NCBI GenBank assembly: GCA_946894095.1
Contig: OX335651.1
Location: 19,676,501-19,740,500 of the forward strand
Direction: 5' to 3'
DNA from: Incurvaria masculella
Taxonomy: Eukaryota > Arthropoda > Insecta > Lepidoptera > Incurvariidae
DNA length: 64,000 nucleotides
Shown: positions 53,226 to 62,366 of the stretch, piece by piece
How the letters are laid out: the number at the start of each line of letters is the position of its first letter
Numbering within the stretch: position 1 is the first letter of the stretch
The notes under the pieces: generated by a model
Database searches by the model: none
What the model was told of the DNA's origin: nothing
The model's input: only the letters and a program-made list of their open reading frames with translations
Position numbers and translations under genes: made by a program

Positions 53226-53509
53226 CCAGTGGCAACACAACACTGTGAAACACTTGCACATTAGGTTTTAATACTATGAGTTTTGTCATAAACTACTACT
53301 GTCAGCTGATCACATAGTTACATATCCTATAGACAATTAAGAGTTTAATGGTTTGAGAGCATCCCTATCAATAAAGTAATAATAGATTCCTATATGAGAT
53401 TTTGACCAATACCGAGAAACTAAGCTAGCTAGGTCTTGTCTGTGTGATCACGCAGCATTTATTTTCTTTTTAGGATACCTCCTAAATTTTTAGGATAGCC
53501 CACGCATAG
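53226..53509. other. no recognised feature
   Basis: AT-rich. Confidence 0.4.
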
Positions 53510-53790
53510 CGTTCATGAATGATTTCTTATCATGCCAGGGCCTTACCTTCATGCGAGCACGGCTACATTAAGCTGAATAGAAAACACGGACAATTTTCAT
53601 GGCCGCTTCCAACATCAATCGTGCTTTGCTATGGTACCAACACGGAGAGGCTCAACGCTTCTACCCATTAAGTAGGGAAGATAACCTGCAGTTTTACATG
53701 TGTTCCGAACCCTCTAAACAAAAATGCAGGTGAAGAAAAAAGAGGTGGGATTCGAACCCACACTACTACTGTCCACAGGTCTGAGGCAGT
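53510..53790 (-). repeat. SINE, inverted partner of a tail-to-tail or broken pair
   Basis: The minus strand has a perfect T arm (GTGGG-TTCGAAT-CCCAC, about 53747-53763), then the SINE body to CTGGCATGATAAG near 53533. Upstream of the T arm, the A-box side is missing. Confidence 0.75.
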
Positions 53791-53875
53791 ACGGTCCTGG
53801 CATGGTACCTAGGTTCTTAATATCATGACAGTAGGTTTGATATTAGCCACCCATATCATGTTACATAAAACTGGT
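53791..53875 (+). repeat. SINE 3' end in opposite orientation
   Basis: GGTCCTGGCATGGTACCTAG, GATATTAGCCACCCATATCA and TGTTACATAAAAC are the tail segment, fused directly to the head side of the minus-strand copy. Confidence 0.75.
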
Positions 53876-54115
53876 TAGAGTCACACGTTATTTGACGATT
53901 AGCTTGGCTTTCCATGAGTGTTACGTGTGATTTCACTGTACGGTGTCCACTAGATATACGCCACTGGATCGCTAAGTGATGCTGAATGCAGCGATGATTA
54001 CCTGCATGTGTGTGCAGCGAAGAGCGGCCGGTGCTTCAGTCTGATGTAATGACTTGCATCCGCACCGCCCGTCGTAGATTGAGAGCTTATCGCTCGTCGG
54101 ATAGGCGCTACATGG
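53876..54115. other. no recognised feature
   Basis: Short unassigned interval. Confidence 0.35.
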
Positions 54116-54390
54116 AAAAAAAATTAACAAAAAAAATAACCGACTTCAAAGAAAAAGCACTAAAAAGTAAAAAATAATTTCCATTTTACGATTTTACGAT
54201 TTCTGTTATTTTTTGAGTCGGCGTCAGTCGGGCACGCGCTGCGCCAATCAAGAGACCTAACCTAACCTAACCTTGGCTGACACCGACTCGAAAAATAACA
54301 GAAATCGTAAAATCGTAAAATGGAAATTATTTTTTACTTTTTAGTGCTTTTTCTTTGAAGTCGGTTATTTTTTTTGTTAAATTTTTTTTT
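54116..54390. repeat. palindrome with 112-bp arms and a telomeric-repeat loop
   Basis: Left arm 54116-54227 and right arm 54277-54390 are almost exact reverse complements (AACCGACTTCAAAGAAAAAG, TTTCCATTTTACGATTTTAC, GATTTCTGTTATTTTTTGAG). The loop contains CCTAACCTAACCTAACC (about 54255-54272), the complement of insect telomeric TTAGG units. The right arm's GAAGTCGGTTATTTTTTTTG is also the edge of the repeat that follows to 54736. Confidence 0.9.
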
Positions 54391-54736
54391 ATTTGTTTAT
54401 TTTTAGTGAATCTGAAGTACACTTACTAATTAGTACACGTCCTTTCCAATAAAAAAAGAATCACCGAAATCGGTTGGCGTTATATTGAGTTATTCGTCCA
54501 TTTTTCGCGCACATCTTAATACAAATTTAAGACTTTTATGATTTTCTCATGGAAATCATTGTCAGAACTTAACCAAATTGGGACCACTTGGGAAGCACTA
54601 GCTATCATTTAAAAAAATAATCATCAAAATCGGTTCACCCAGGCAAAAGTTATGAGGTAACAAACATAAAAAAAAAAAAAACAAAAAAAACATACAGACG
54701 AATTGATAACCTCCTCCTTTTTTTGAAGTCGGTTAA
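54355..54736. repeat. GAAGTCGGTTA-ended dispersed repeat
   Basis: It begins GAAGTCGGTTATTTTTTTTG and ends CCTCCTTTTTTTGAAGTCGG + TTAAAA. Internal blocks ATCACCGAAATCGGTTGGCG and ATCATCAAAATCGGTTCACC occur twice in similar form. I associate this AACCGACTTC...GGAGGAGGTT pattern with a common lepidopteran repeat, from memory only. Confidence 0.65.
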
Positions 54737-54922
54737 AAAAGAGTCCGAAAGACACTTTTGCTGCTGTCAACCCATATTACTTTACGACCGAAACGATAAC
54801 ACTGTTACCTGTCTCTTTCTTCGCGCGTCTTTTTATTCGTGAAAAAGTAGCCAGGCTTTAGTGTCAACCTTCCGACCCAAGCGCTCTGCTACAGTGTGCG
54901 TCGATTTAATTAAAATAGCACT
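54737..54922. other. no recognised feature
   Basis: Short unassigned interval. Confidence 0.35.
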
Positions 54923-54926
54923 TTAA

Positions 54927-55468
54927 GGTGGCCCAACCCGCTCATCTCCCCATACAAAAGGGGAAAGAAGATCACGCCTTTATTTCTTGTCAGAGATCCA
55001 AAATTTTACTCAAAATAGCTTTATTTGATTGAACTAGATGTCTGATGACCATTGGCATTGTAAAATTGTGTTTGGTTTCCAAGTTATAACGTCCGAAAGT
55101 TCGGATTTTTCGCGCGTTTTATACAATAAATTTGGAGGTGGATTACGCAATGATAAAGTAAGAACATCTTAAAAAGATTAGTCATCAGACATATCTTATT
55201 TAATCAACATTTATAATCTATTTGGTTTTTGTTAGATTTTTTACTACAGCGGTCGTGGTTTACTTTTAGCTATAAGTCGTTTTGAAATTAAAATTTTCGT
55301 AAATCTTACCAAATCATACACTATGCACATTGTCTTTTTTGTGGACAGGTTGCATCTTCCTCATCACGGAGCCTGTCTTATTCTTAGAAACAGAGAAGGT
55401 CCCAGAGCGCAACAGCACGGTTTTGTACCGTGCCCGCAAATGAGTTGAGGCCGCCGGGTTGGGCCACC
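54927..55468. mobile_element. TTAA MITE family T2, copy 1
   Basis: 542 bp bounded by TTAA (54923-54926 and 55469-55472), with 14-bp inverted ends GGTGGCCCAACCCG / CGGGTTGGGCCACC. It is non-coding, and a short internal inverted repeat (CACGGTTTTGTACCGTG) lies near the right end. By eye about 93% identical to 61200-61739. Piggyback of a piggyBac-type transposase is inferred from the TTAA. Confidence 0.9.
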
Positions 55469-55472
55469 TTAA

Positions 55473-56037
55473 GCGTAATCTCTGTTTAAAATTGACCACT
55501 CGCGCTTGTGAAATGTTATTCCGACCGACTTTAAATTATTTCTTATGGTAACATAATAAAGGGAAAGATGCACAATATTATGTGCGGTATATGGCGTAAA
55601 CCAGGCCCTTACATACGATGATCGACGACACCCATGGTCTTCCTTCTGGCCGTATGTCACAGCCATTTTACTCGGAAACGAATGGCACTATGTAGTACGA
55701 TCGATCGAACGTGCGTACTGAATACTAGCATACGAGCAGAGATCATTGTTTCTCGGTCCTACCTGTGCTTTGGTTCTTTTCGTATGTGATAATGGTGTGG
55801 TATGTGACGTAAACGCTACTACCACACGCTCCCGGCCTATCCTAGTAGGTGAATAATCTGCGTCGCGTTACTTCCGTCGTCGATTGCGCCTGCGATGCAC
55901 TTCTTCTCTTATTTCTTCCGGGTCGGCAATAAGCGTCATCCTCGGTATTCGCGCAGGAGATTACGGAAAGTATGCTCTGCGGTTACTTTAAGTATGTGTT
56001 TTAAGGCTGGTAAACTTTTGTGCGATTGTAAATTTAG
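55473..56037. other. unassigned, GC-richer at 55600-55970
   Basis: No match elsewhere in the window and no recognised exon. Possibly host single-copy sequence. Confidence 0.35.
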
Positions 56038-56288
56038 TTACTAGCTGGTGTACCCGGCTTCGCTTGGGTCAATGTCTTAGACTGATGTTGGCCTGATTTA
56101 TTTCCTGGAAATTATATGAGCTCTCAATGCAAGCTTTCATTCCATATTTACCACCTTCGATTTTTTTTTCGTCACAAAAGGTAGCTAGTCCTTTCTCAAG
56201 ATTCATCAAAACTGGTTCAGCGATTTAGGCGTGAATGCGCAACATACAGACAGAGTTGCTTTCGTGTTTATAATATAAGTATGGATTA
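56038..56288 (+). repeat. RTE-type 3' end or RTE-mobilised SINE, copy 3 (complete)
   Basis: Starts ACTAGCTGGTGTACCCGGCT and ends AAAACTGGTTCAGCGATTTA, CAACATACAGACAGAG, GTGTTTATAATATAAGTATG. It gives both ends of the family whose other copies are partial. Confidence 0.78.
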
Positions 56289-56659
56289 TTATGGGGAGGT
56301 ATTGGAAGTCAGACCTTTTTACCTAATTTCTCAATATTTTCCATATCTTTTTTTTTATTGTCTTGCCTGGGTTTTGCCTGCGAAATAAATCAAGTTAATA
56401 AACGAAATTTTCTAATTTGCTATTCTAAGTTTTTTTGTATGATGCAAAGACTGTCAAATCCTGTTTTACACAAATCTCGAGAACTATTCGGCTGCAATTT
56501 AGTTTCGCCTGGACCTGCCTGCCTGCGTGCTTTCCGTTCCAAGTGGCTCAATAAGTTCTTTAATATCTAGTTTAATTATAAGGTTTAGTTTACTAATATA
56601 CCAACATTTTTGTAATGGCGACCAAAATGAACACACATATTAAGACCTTTTTACGATTC
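56289..56659. other. no recognised feature
   Basis: AT-rich. The 70-codon frame at 56358-56570 lacks any domain. Confidence 0.35.
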
Positions 56660-56662
56660 TAA

Positions 56663-56820
56663 GAGCCTTTTTCACCTATTGCTGATTAGCTTAATCGCCA
56701 CATAATAAGGGCCTTTCTTAGCAGCTTGCAATCAATACCAGTACAAGATAATTAGCACGTTAGTAATAAAGGCCCTTTAGGTGTAGATTAAAATAAATCA
56801 GGACTTGGTGAAAACCAGGC
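56663..56820. mobile_element. PIF-type MITE, single unit
   Basis: 158 bp flanked by TAA (56660-56662 and 56821-56823), with ends GAGCCTTTTTCACC and GGTGAAAACCAGGC. The interior TGCTGATTAGCTTAATCGCC and AGCAGCTTGCAATCAATACC match both halves of 42074-42414. Confidence 0.85.
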
Positions 56821-56823
56821 TAA

Positions 56824-57084
56824 GTCCCTTGAAACTTGTTCCTCGAGTTTTGGATTACTCGAAGGAGCTTCGTTTGCTCCGTTTTGTAATGTAGTTGTGA
56901 TTGCTTGAACCGAAGTTTATGCTGCTGCACATTTAACTTGTCGAGTTGAACTTGTATGTACGTATATAACTTTGCGTCCCTCGGGGGCGCGGGAGGTCTG
57001 GGGACATTAGTGCTGCAGTTGGTATAGTTTTATCTGCGAATTTTCCTGCGGCGGAAATTAGACTCTGGAGGCTGCCATAGTATT
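56824..57084. other. no recognised feature
   Basis: Short unassigned interval. Confidence 0.35.
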
Positions 57085-57345
57085 GTTTTGTTTATTCAGC
57101 ATCCACACTGAAGTTGAATTTGTCATATTTTAACATTAGCCAGTTTAGCAAAACAAAACACAGCGCCGAAGAACTGGCAAGAAACTACGATATGTTTTTT
57201 CAACATTACTTAGTCAAAATTTTGTAAAATTGTTTGACAAAATCACAGGTAAACACTAAATTAAAAATAATCCACGGAAGTACGGCCGTATGCAACAGTT
57301 CATGATAAATATACGTTTATTTGCAAAGACTAGGTAGTAAGTTCG
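57085..57345 (-). repeat. LINE-3'-end-like repeat, copy c
   Basis: TTTGTTTATTCAGCATCCAC, GAAGAACTGGCAAGAAACTA and GCAACAGTTCATGATAAATA match the family at 18025 and 52775. Confidence 0.7.
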
Positions 57346-57667
57346 AGTTATAGTCGCGTGGAAAAACCAATTTATTGCATGGAAAATGCCTGTCTTATTA
57401 CTTTTCGTGCTGTGGAAATATAAAATACAAAGACCACGATTTTAAAATACATAAAGTCTATACTTTTGCATTACTTTCATATGAAATCGATGAGTGGTTC
57501 TCGAAACAATTTGATTTTGAAGAAAATGACTCTTTATATTTGGATTTTATCTTACACCCTTGTGTGTATTTTTCTTACACCAAGTGTATCCTGTATCAAA
57601 CCACTGAGAAGCGTATTGTGTATGTATATCGTGTATTTCAAGATTTTCTTATCCTTGTTTTTCAAAA
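57346..57667. other. no recognised feature
   Basis: The frames at 57375-57759 run into the ACGG repeat at 57668 and contain its translation (DQVRVGLAHEGF). They are therefore not genes. Confidence 0.4.
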
Positions 57668-57919
57668 TAAAACCGACCAAGTGCGAGTCGGACTCGCACA
57701 CGAAGGGTTCCGTAACATCAACACTTTTATTTATATATTTTAATTATTTGTCGTTATAGCGGCAAAATAAAGACACACTCTGTGAACATTTCAGCAGCCC
57801 ACCTATTACGGTTTATGAGATACAGCCCTGTGACAGACGGACGGACGGACGGACGGACAGACAGCGGAGGCTTAGTAATAGGGTTCCGTTTTCACCCTTT
57901 GGGTACAAAATCCTAAAAA
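57668..57919 (-). repeat. ACGG-family repeat, internally deleted
   Basis: Ends AAAACCGACCAAGTGCGAGT and GGGTACAAAATCCTAAAAAG. The segment between GTAACATCAACAC and ATTATTTGTCGTTATAGC is shorter than usual. The array is at about 57836-57862. Confidence 0.88.
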
Positions 57920-58557
57920 GTCTAGGTGTGAGGATTCAAGAGAAATGGAAAAATTAGGTTGATAGTTTTTATTAAAAAATTGCGCCATCTGGATTCCATC
58001 GAAGGACTAAATGAACGTTTTGAATCACCTTAACTCAAACGGTTCAATGTTCAACTATATCCAACTTTGAAAGGTGTCTGCTAGCGACACAACAGATTTA
58101 ATTAAGTCCAACAATAACCTTTTGATGTCGAGCTGAGCGAGAGCGGATTGTTTGCACAAACCGCCGGGACTTTGATGAAAACTCACTCGGCGGGCAGGAC
58201 GGAGCCCACCTGCCCGCTGAACAAACCAGGTAGAAGTTACACAGCAACATAAGTCCGTATATCTGTTTTCACACTGACAAATATTTCACGCGCAAAATGG
58301 GGATTTGTGTGGTCCCATCGCTCAGAGCGAAAAAAGGGTACCTATGTTCTGGTTCTGGTGTATGACGGCAACACGCATTTTGTCCCAGAAGTCATCCGAT
58401 GAATTCTAATGGGTAAAAGGGCTCCCAGCGAAATGTCTTCTCCCAACGATCGCTGCCTACTTCCACTTCTCAGATCTAAAAAGGAGTTACTGCCGCGCCT
58501 ACTATGAGACCCGCTGTCTCCAATTTTATAAAACTACCTACACACATCAAACGTACA
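57920..58557. other. no recognised feature
   Basis: No repeat family or exon was identified. GC is moderate. Confidence 0.4.
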
Positions 58558-58815
58558 TGCCACACGCAAAACTAGTAGCAGACGAATTGGAGGGTGTGTG
58601 TGGGTGCGCTGACTTGGCGATCTCGGGAGCAAATCCGCGCGCGGCGGCGATGCTTGGACGTGGCATACGAAGCGCGCCCAGCTTCCCAAACAACTGCGCA
58701 ATCTTTGTCCACGCGTTGGAGTCGCGATAACGGCCACACGCCGCTTCTCCTTCCCTTTCTCCTCTGTGGTCCACTCCCTTCCCTGACGACGGGAGAGTTG
58801 GAAGATGTCTGCTCC
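58558..58815 (-). repeat. dispersed GC-rich repeat, copy 2
   Basis: Inverted homologue of 22110-22345: on the minus strand GACATCTT, ACAGAGGAGAAAGGGAAGGA, ATTGCGCAG, CGCGCTTCGTATGCCACG, GATCGCCAAG and GCGCACCCACACACAC. Open frames occur in several phases because the DNA is GC-rich. Confidence 0.5.
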
Positions 58816-58895
58816 GATTTACCTGTGCACCCCGGCAGCTGTCCCATTGTTCCCGTCTCCCCCACCTCGCCTAGCTGCCCATCGGTGGCGGCAGC

Positions 58896-59110
58896 AGGTC
58901 TATTCCTGGCATTTCGTAATCAGCAATCGGGAATCCTGAGCTTTTACAACGGTTTTCAGAGCGACTACCTCGACGGAAAGATTCTGGAGCGTAGTATTTT
59001 TAAATAATAAACGTATTCCGTCAAATAAATCGCTTTAAGAACGGCTATAAAAGCGATTTTATAGACTCAGGATTCCTGATTCCTGATTACGGAATTCCAG
59101 GAATAGGCCT
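58896..59110. mobile_element. foldback MITE
   Basis: About 45-bp inverted arms: left AGGTCTATTCCTGGCATTTC then GTAATCAGCAATCGGGAATC, right its complement ending GAATAGGCCT. The 137-codon frame at 58594-59007 extends into it and is not a gene. Confidence 0.78.
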
Positions 59111-59365
59111 TCAGATCGGGCGATCCGCTCCGCGACGCAATTCGCCGAAGAAAAAACATCACCCCTTGAAATTTGCGCACCCCAAGAGACCTTTTTTCGG
59201 CGATTGGGAATTTAATCCGGGCAATTGTTGAGTGAATTTTAATGGAGTTCGATTACGGCGGGCTGGATGTACTGCGGTCTGGTTCGCTGTGATTGAGTTG
59301 TTTTGGACAAATGATCGGATTTGATTGTTGGAACATTAACTTAAATTTGTATTGTATATTTTATT
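59111..59365. other. no recognised feature
   Basis: Short unassigned interval. Confidence 0.35.
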
Positions 59366-59575
59366 GCATTCATAGGTAAGTAACCTACACTTGAACATGT
59401 CAAGAATCGTTATGCTAGGTCTATGTCAAAAATATAAATGACGCATGCTCTATTTCCATGCCTAAAGGAACTGGCAAACATACTTTGCCAGTCACAAAAT
59501 AAGTTTAAAGCTTAATTCAAATTTAAGTAGTTAATTAATAAATCACAAAAAACATAAGAAGAAACGTAAAAAATG
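59366..59575 (-). repeat. LINE-3'-end-like repeat, second type, copy 2
   Basis: Inverted homologue of 47062-47265: TTATTGCATTCATAGGTAAG, CAAGAATCGTTATGCTAGGT and CATACTTTGCCAGTCACAAA. Confidence 0.65.
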
Positions 59576-60107
59576 ATCATAAATCTTACGAACTTAACCT
59601 AATCAACCATTTATCAAACAACCATTGTTATATTTAGATTCTGGTTATGGTTCTGTCTCTACAACAAACACAAAAACAACAATCGTTGTTATTAATATTA
59701 TGTCTGCCTACAGAACCAATACGGTACAAACAACTAAATAAGTAAATGAATAAATAAATAATTAAATAAATAAGAAAAATATTTTTTTAATATTTAGATT
59801 CGGAACATTCAATTAAATATAACTTACATTTATAAAACAACAATACCATTGCTGATAATTTAATCAAGAATACTAGACTTGCCTAAGGAATATTCCTTCT
59901 ATTATTTGTAGACTTACATGGGAGGATGATTTCAAATGAACAGCTGGTATTTACTGAATGAGAGAAACTGTAGACAGCAATGTTCGAAAGAGCTAGAGGA
60001 GGCCTTTGTCCGTCACTCTGAAATGAGAGACACTACATAAACACGTTTGTGAATCCAGACCGTAAAATTCGTAATAGAAGTTTTTTTTGAGATTACCGCG
60101 GTCGTTA
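59576..60107. other. no recognised feature
   Basis: AT-rich with AAAT-type simple repeats (59738-59775). Confidence 0.4.
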
Positions 60108-60291
60108 GACATGTTTGGAAATGTTTCGGCGTTTCACGCGGCAGGAAGAGACATTCTCCGACGTTTCGCAGACGACTGCTGCGTACGAACGTGGCGGATG
60201 CCTCCTTGACAACGGGCTGAATGATTGGCTCGAAACGTCGGAGAATGTCTCTTCCCGCCGAGTGAAAAGCCGCAACATTTTCAAACATGTC
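60108..60291. mobile_element. foldback MITE with 61-bp arms
   Basis: Arms 60108-60168 and 60231-60291: GACATGTTTGGAAATGTTTC, GCGGCAGGAAGAGACATTCT and CCGACGTTTCG mirror CGAAACGTCGG, AGAATGTCTCTTCCCGCC and AAACATGTC. Both strands have long open frames only because the arms are open in both directions. Confidence 0.85.
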
Positions 60292-61195
60292 ATAATAGAA
60301 GGTTTATGATAAATGTATGTTATAAAAAATAAATACCTATTTTTTTGTGTTGCATGGGAATATAGTGGTTTCCAACACGAAAACGTGACAATAGGACAAT
60401 TCTATCAGTTCTTTTGATAGAATAGGTATGGTTTCCTTCAAATCGATCAAAAAAAAGCCATGTTCTCACCGGGCTCACGATATCCTTACTATACCTATAC
60501 CATCTATTTAATTGTATTAAAAAAATCGTAATGTTTTTGTTCTTTGTATTAAAATGTTATGTATTTTAAGGGATACGACATTATTGTTATTTAAGCGATT
60601 TAATAAGATGTTGGAAATCAGAAAAAAAAATTGTCTAAACATTGGTCTGCTTCCGATGAATGTCCAGACCAAAATCTTTTTCTGCTTATTTTTTTAAAAT
60701 CTGTAAACAATGAATGTATGTAGGATGTCTTTGAACCTCAAATGAATATGTATTAAAAATTTGAACTAATGTATTCTTTATTAATTTAAGTTGAATTGCT
60801 AATGTTTTTAATAAAAACGACACATCATGCGTAATTGTATTTTTTTGTCAATAAAATAAATCTGTTTAATATCTCAATAGATGTTTATTTAAAAATAAAT
60901 TAAATGTTTGCAAACTCTGCTAATAACATGAACTCGGACGAATGGAGTTCGGAAAGTTCGCCGCCGCGCCGCCCGGCAACGTGAAGCCCTCTGTCATGCT
61001 AATACTTCGCACCGGGGAGCTTTTCTCAAGTGCATAATGACCGTTTTCAGACGCCTTATTTAGCCTGGCTTATCGCTTCACTTAACCACTGTGCGCGGTA
61101 ATGACTGGGCGGTGGTAGGCGAGCAAATAAGACCGATTCTATTGCTTCTGTGCAGTAATTTGCAGGTTGTGAATACCACGATTCATAACTAATTG
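60292..61195. other. unassigned; GC-richer block at 60930-61130
   Basis: An ATG at 60943 opens a GC-rich 31-codon frame (MEFGKFAAAPPGNVKPSVML...) with no recognised family. Otherwise AT-rich. Confidence 0.3.
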
Positions 61196-61199
61196 TTAA

Positions 61200-61739
61200 G
61201 GTGGCCCATCCCGCTCATCTCCCCATACAAAAGGGGAAAGAAGATCACGCCCATATTTCTTGTCAGAGATCCAAAATTTTGCTCAAAATAGCTTTATTTG
61301 ATCGAACTAGATGTCTGATGACCGTTGGCATTGCAAAATTGCGTTTGGTTTCTAAGTTATAAGGTCCGAAAGTTCGAATTTTTCGCGCGTTTTATACTAC
61401 AACTTTGGAGGTGGATTACGCTATGATAAAGTAAGAACACCTTAAAAAGATTAGTCATCAGACATAGCTTATTTAATCACGATTTATAATCGATTTGGTT
61501 TTTGTTAGATTTTGGACTACAGCGGTCGTGGTTTACTTTTAGGTATAAGTCGTTTTGTAATTAAATTTTCGTAAATCTTACCCAATCATACACTTTGCAC
61601 ATTGTCTTTTTTTTGGACATGTTGCATCTTCCTCATCACGGAGCCTGTCTTTTTTTTTAAACAGAGAAGGTCCCAGAGCGCAACAGCACGGTTTTGTACC
61701 GTGCCCGCGATTGAGTTAGTCCCGCCGGGTTGGGCCACC
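61200..61739. mobile_element. TTAA MITE family T2, copy 2
   Basis: 540 bp bounded by TTAA (61196-61199 and 61740-61743), with ends GGTGGCCCATCCCG and CGGGTTGGGCCACC. Same orientation as 54927-55468. Confidence 0.9.
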
Positions 61740-61743
61740 TTAA

Positions 61744-62240
61744 TTGGCCTAGACACAATTTTGCACCGTTACTGCCATTAAATTAGCAAAATCGTCTTCC
61801 AGGCACTAACGTTTCCATACCCCTAAATGTGCTTGGATTTTATTTATTTTTTTATCACTCGAGAAAGCTTCCTTCGATGTCAGTATATTTTTATTTTTTC
61901 GTAAATATCTATATTTATCAGTAAAAAAAAACTATCAAAAATGAACTTAAAAAATACAGTTTTTTTCCAATGTTTAGTAGCCAAATTTTCTAATCTTAAA
62001 AGCATATTAAAAAAATACATACCTAGATTTCGACAATCGATTTTGGAATCCAAAATAAAAAAAGCTGGAAAAACATTAAGATCATGTAAAACTATCACCT
62101 GTAGTATGGAGAATTGATAGCTAGGGTAACGACTCTCTTAACAGTAAGCTCATCTCACTGCTAAACAACCCTACAGTCATTGGGTAGAATTTATCTCTTA
62201 ATATTGGAATAATATTACAAAGACAAAAACATAAATTTAT
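61744..62240. other. no recognised feature
   Basis: AT-rich. Confidence 0.4.
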
Positions 62241-62275
62241 GTCTCTGTAACTAGACACAGTCTAGTTACAGAGAC
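62241..62275. repeat. 15-bp-arm perfect hairpin
   Basis: GTCTCTGTAACTAGA, loop CACAG, TCTAGTTACAGAGAC. Confidence 0.9.
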
Positions 62276-62289
62276 GACGATACGAAAAA

Positions 62290-62366
62290 AATATCTACTT
62301 TTTTGTCTCGGAAAAAAAAAAGGATTACGCTGGCGAAATTAATGTACTGGCCGTTACGACACCCTG
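62290..62366. repeat. end fragment of the TA-flanked MITE
   Basis: GATTACGCTGGCGAAATTAA then TGTACTGGCCGTTACGACAC and CCTG match, inverted, the left end of 50298-50574. The remainder of that element is not visible. Confidence 0.65.

Noticed and set aside
57375..57759. 122- and 97-codon plus-strand frames
   Set aside because: Their C-terminal parts are translations of the ACGG repeat starting at 57668; the rest is AT-rich DNA with no family resemblance.
58572..59007. 97- and 137-codon frames on opposite strands
   Set aside because: GC-rich repeat DNA with open frames in several phases. The plus-strand one runs into a foldback MITE.
60013..60309. Overlapping 62-91 codon frames on both strands
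   Set aside because: Explained by the 61-bp inverted arms of a foldback element, which are open in both directions.
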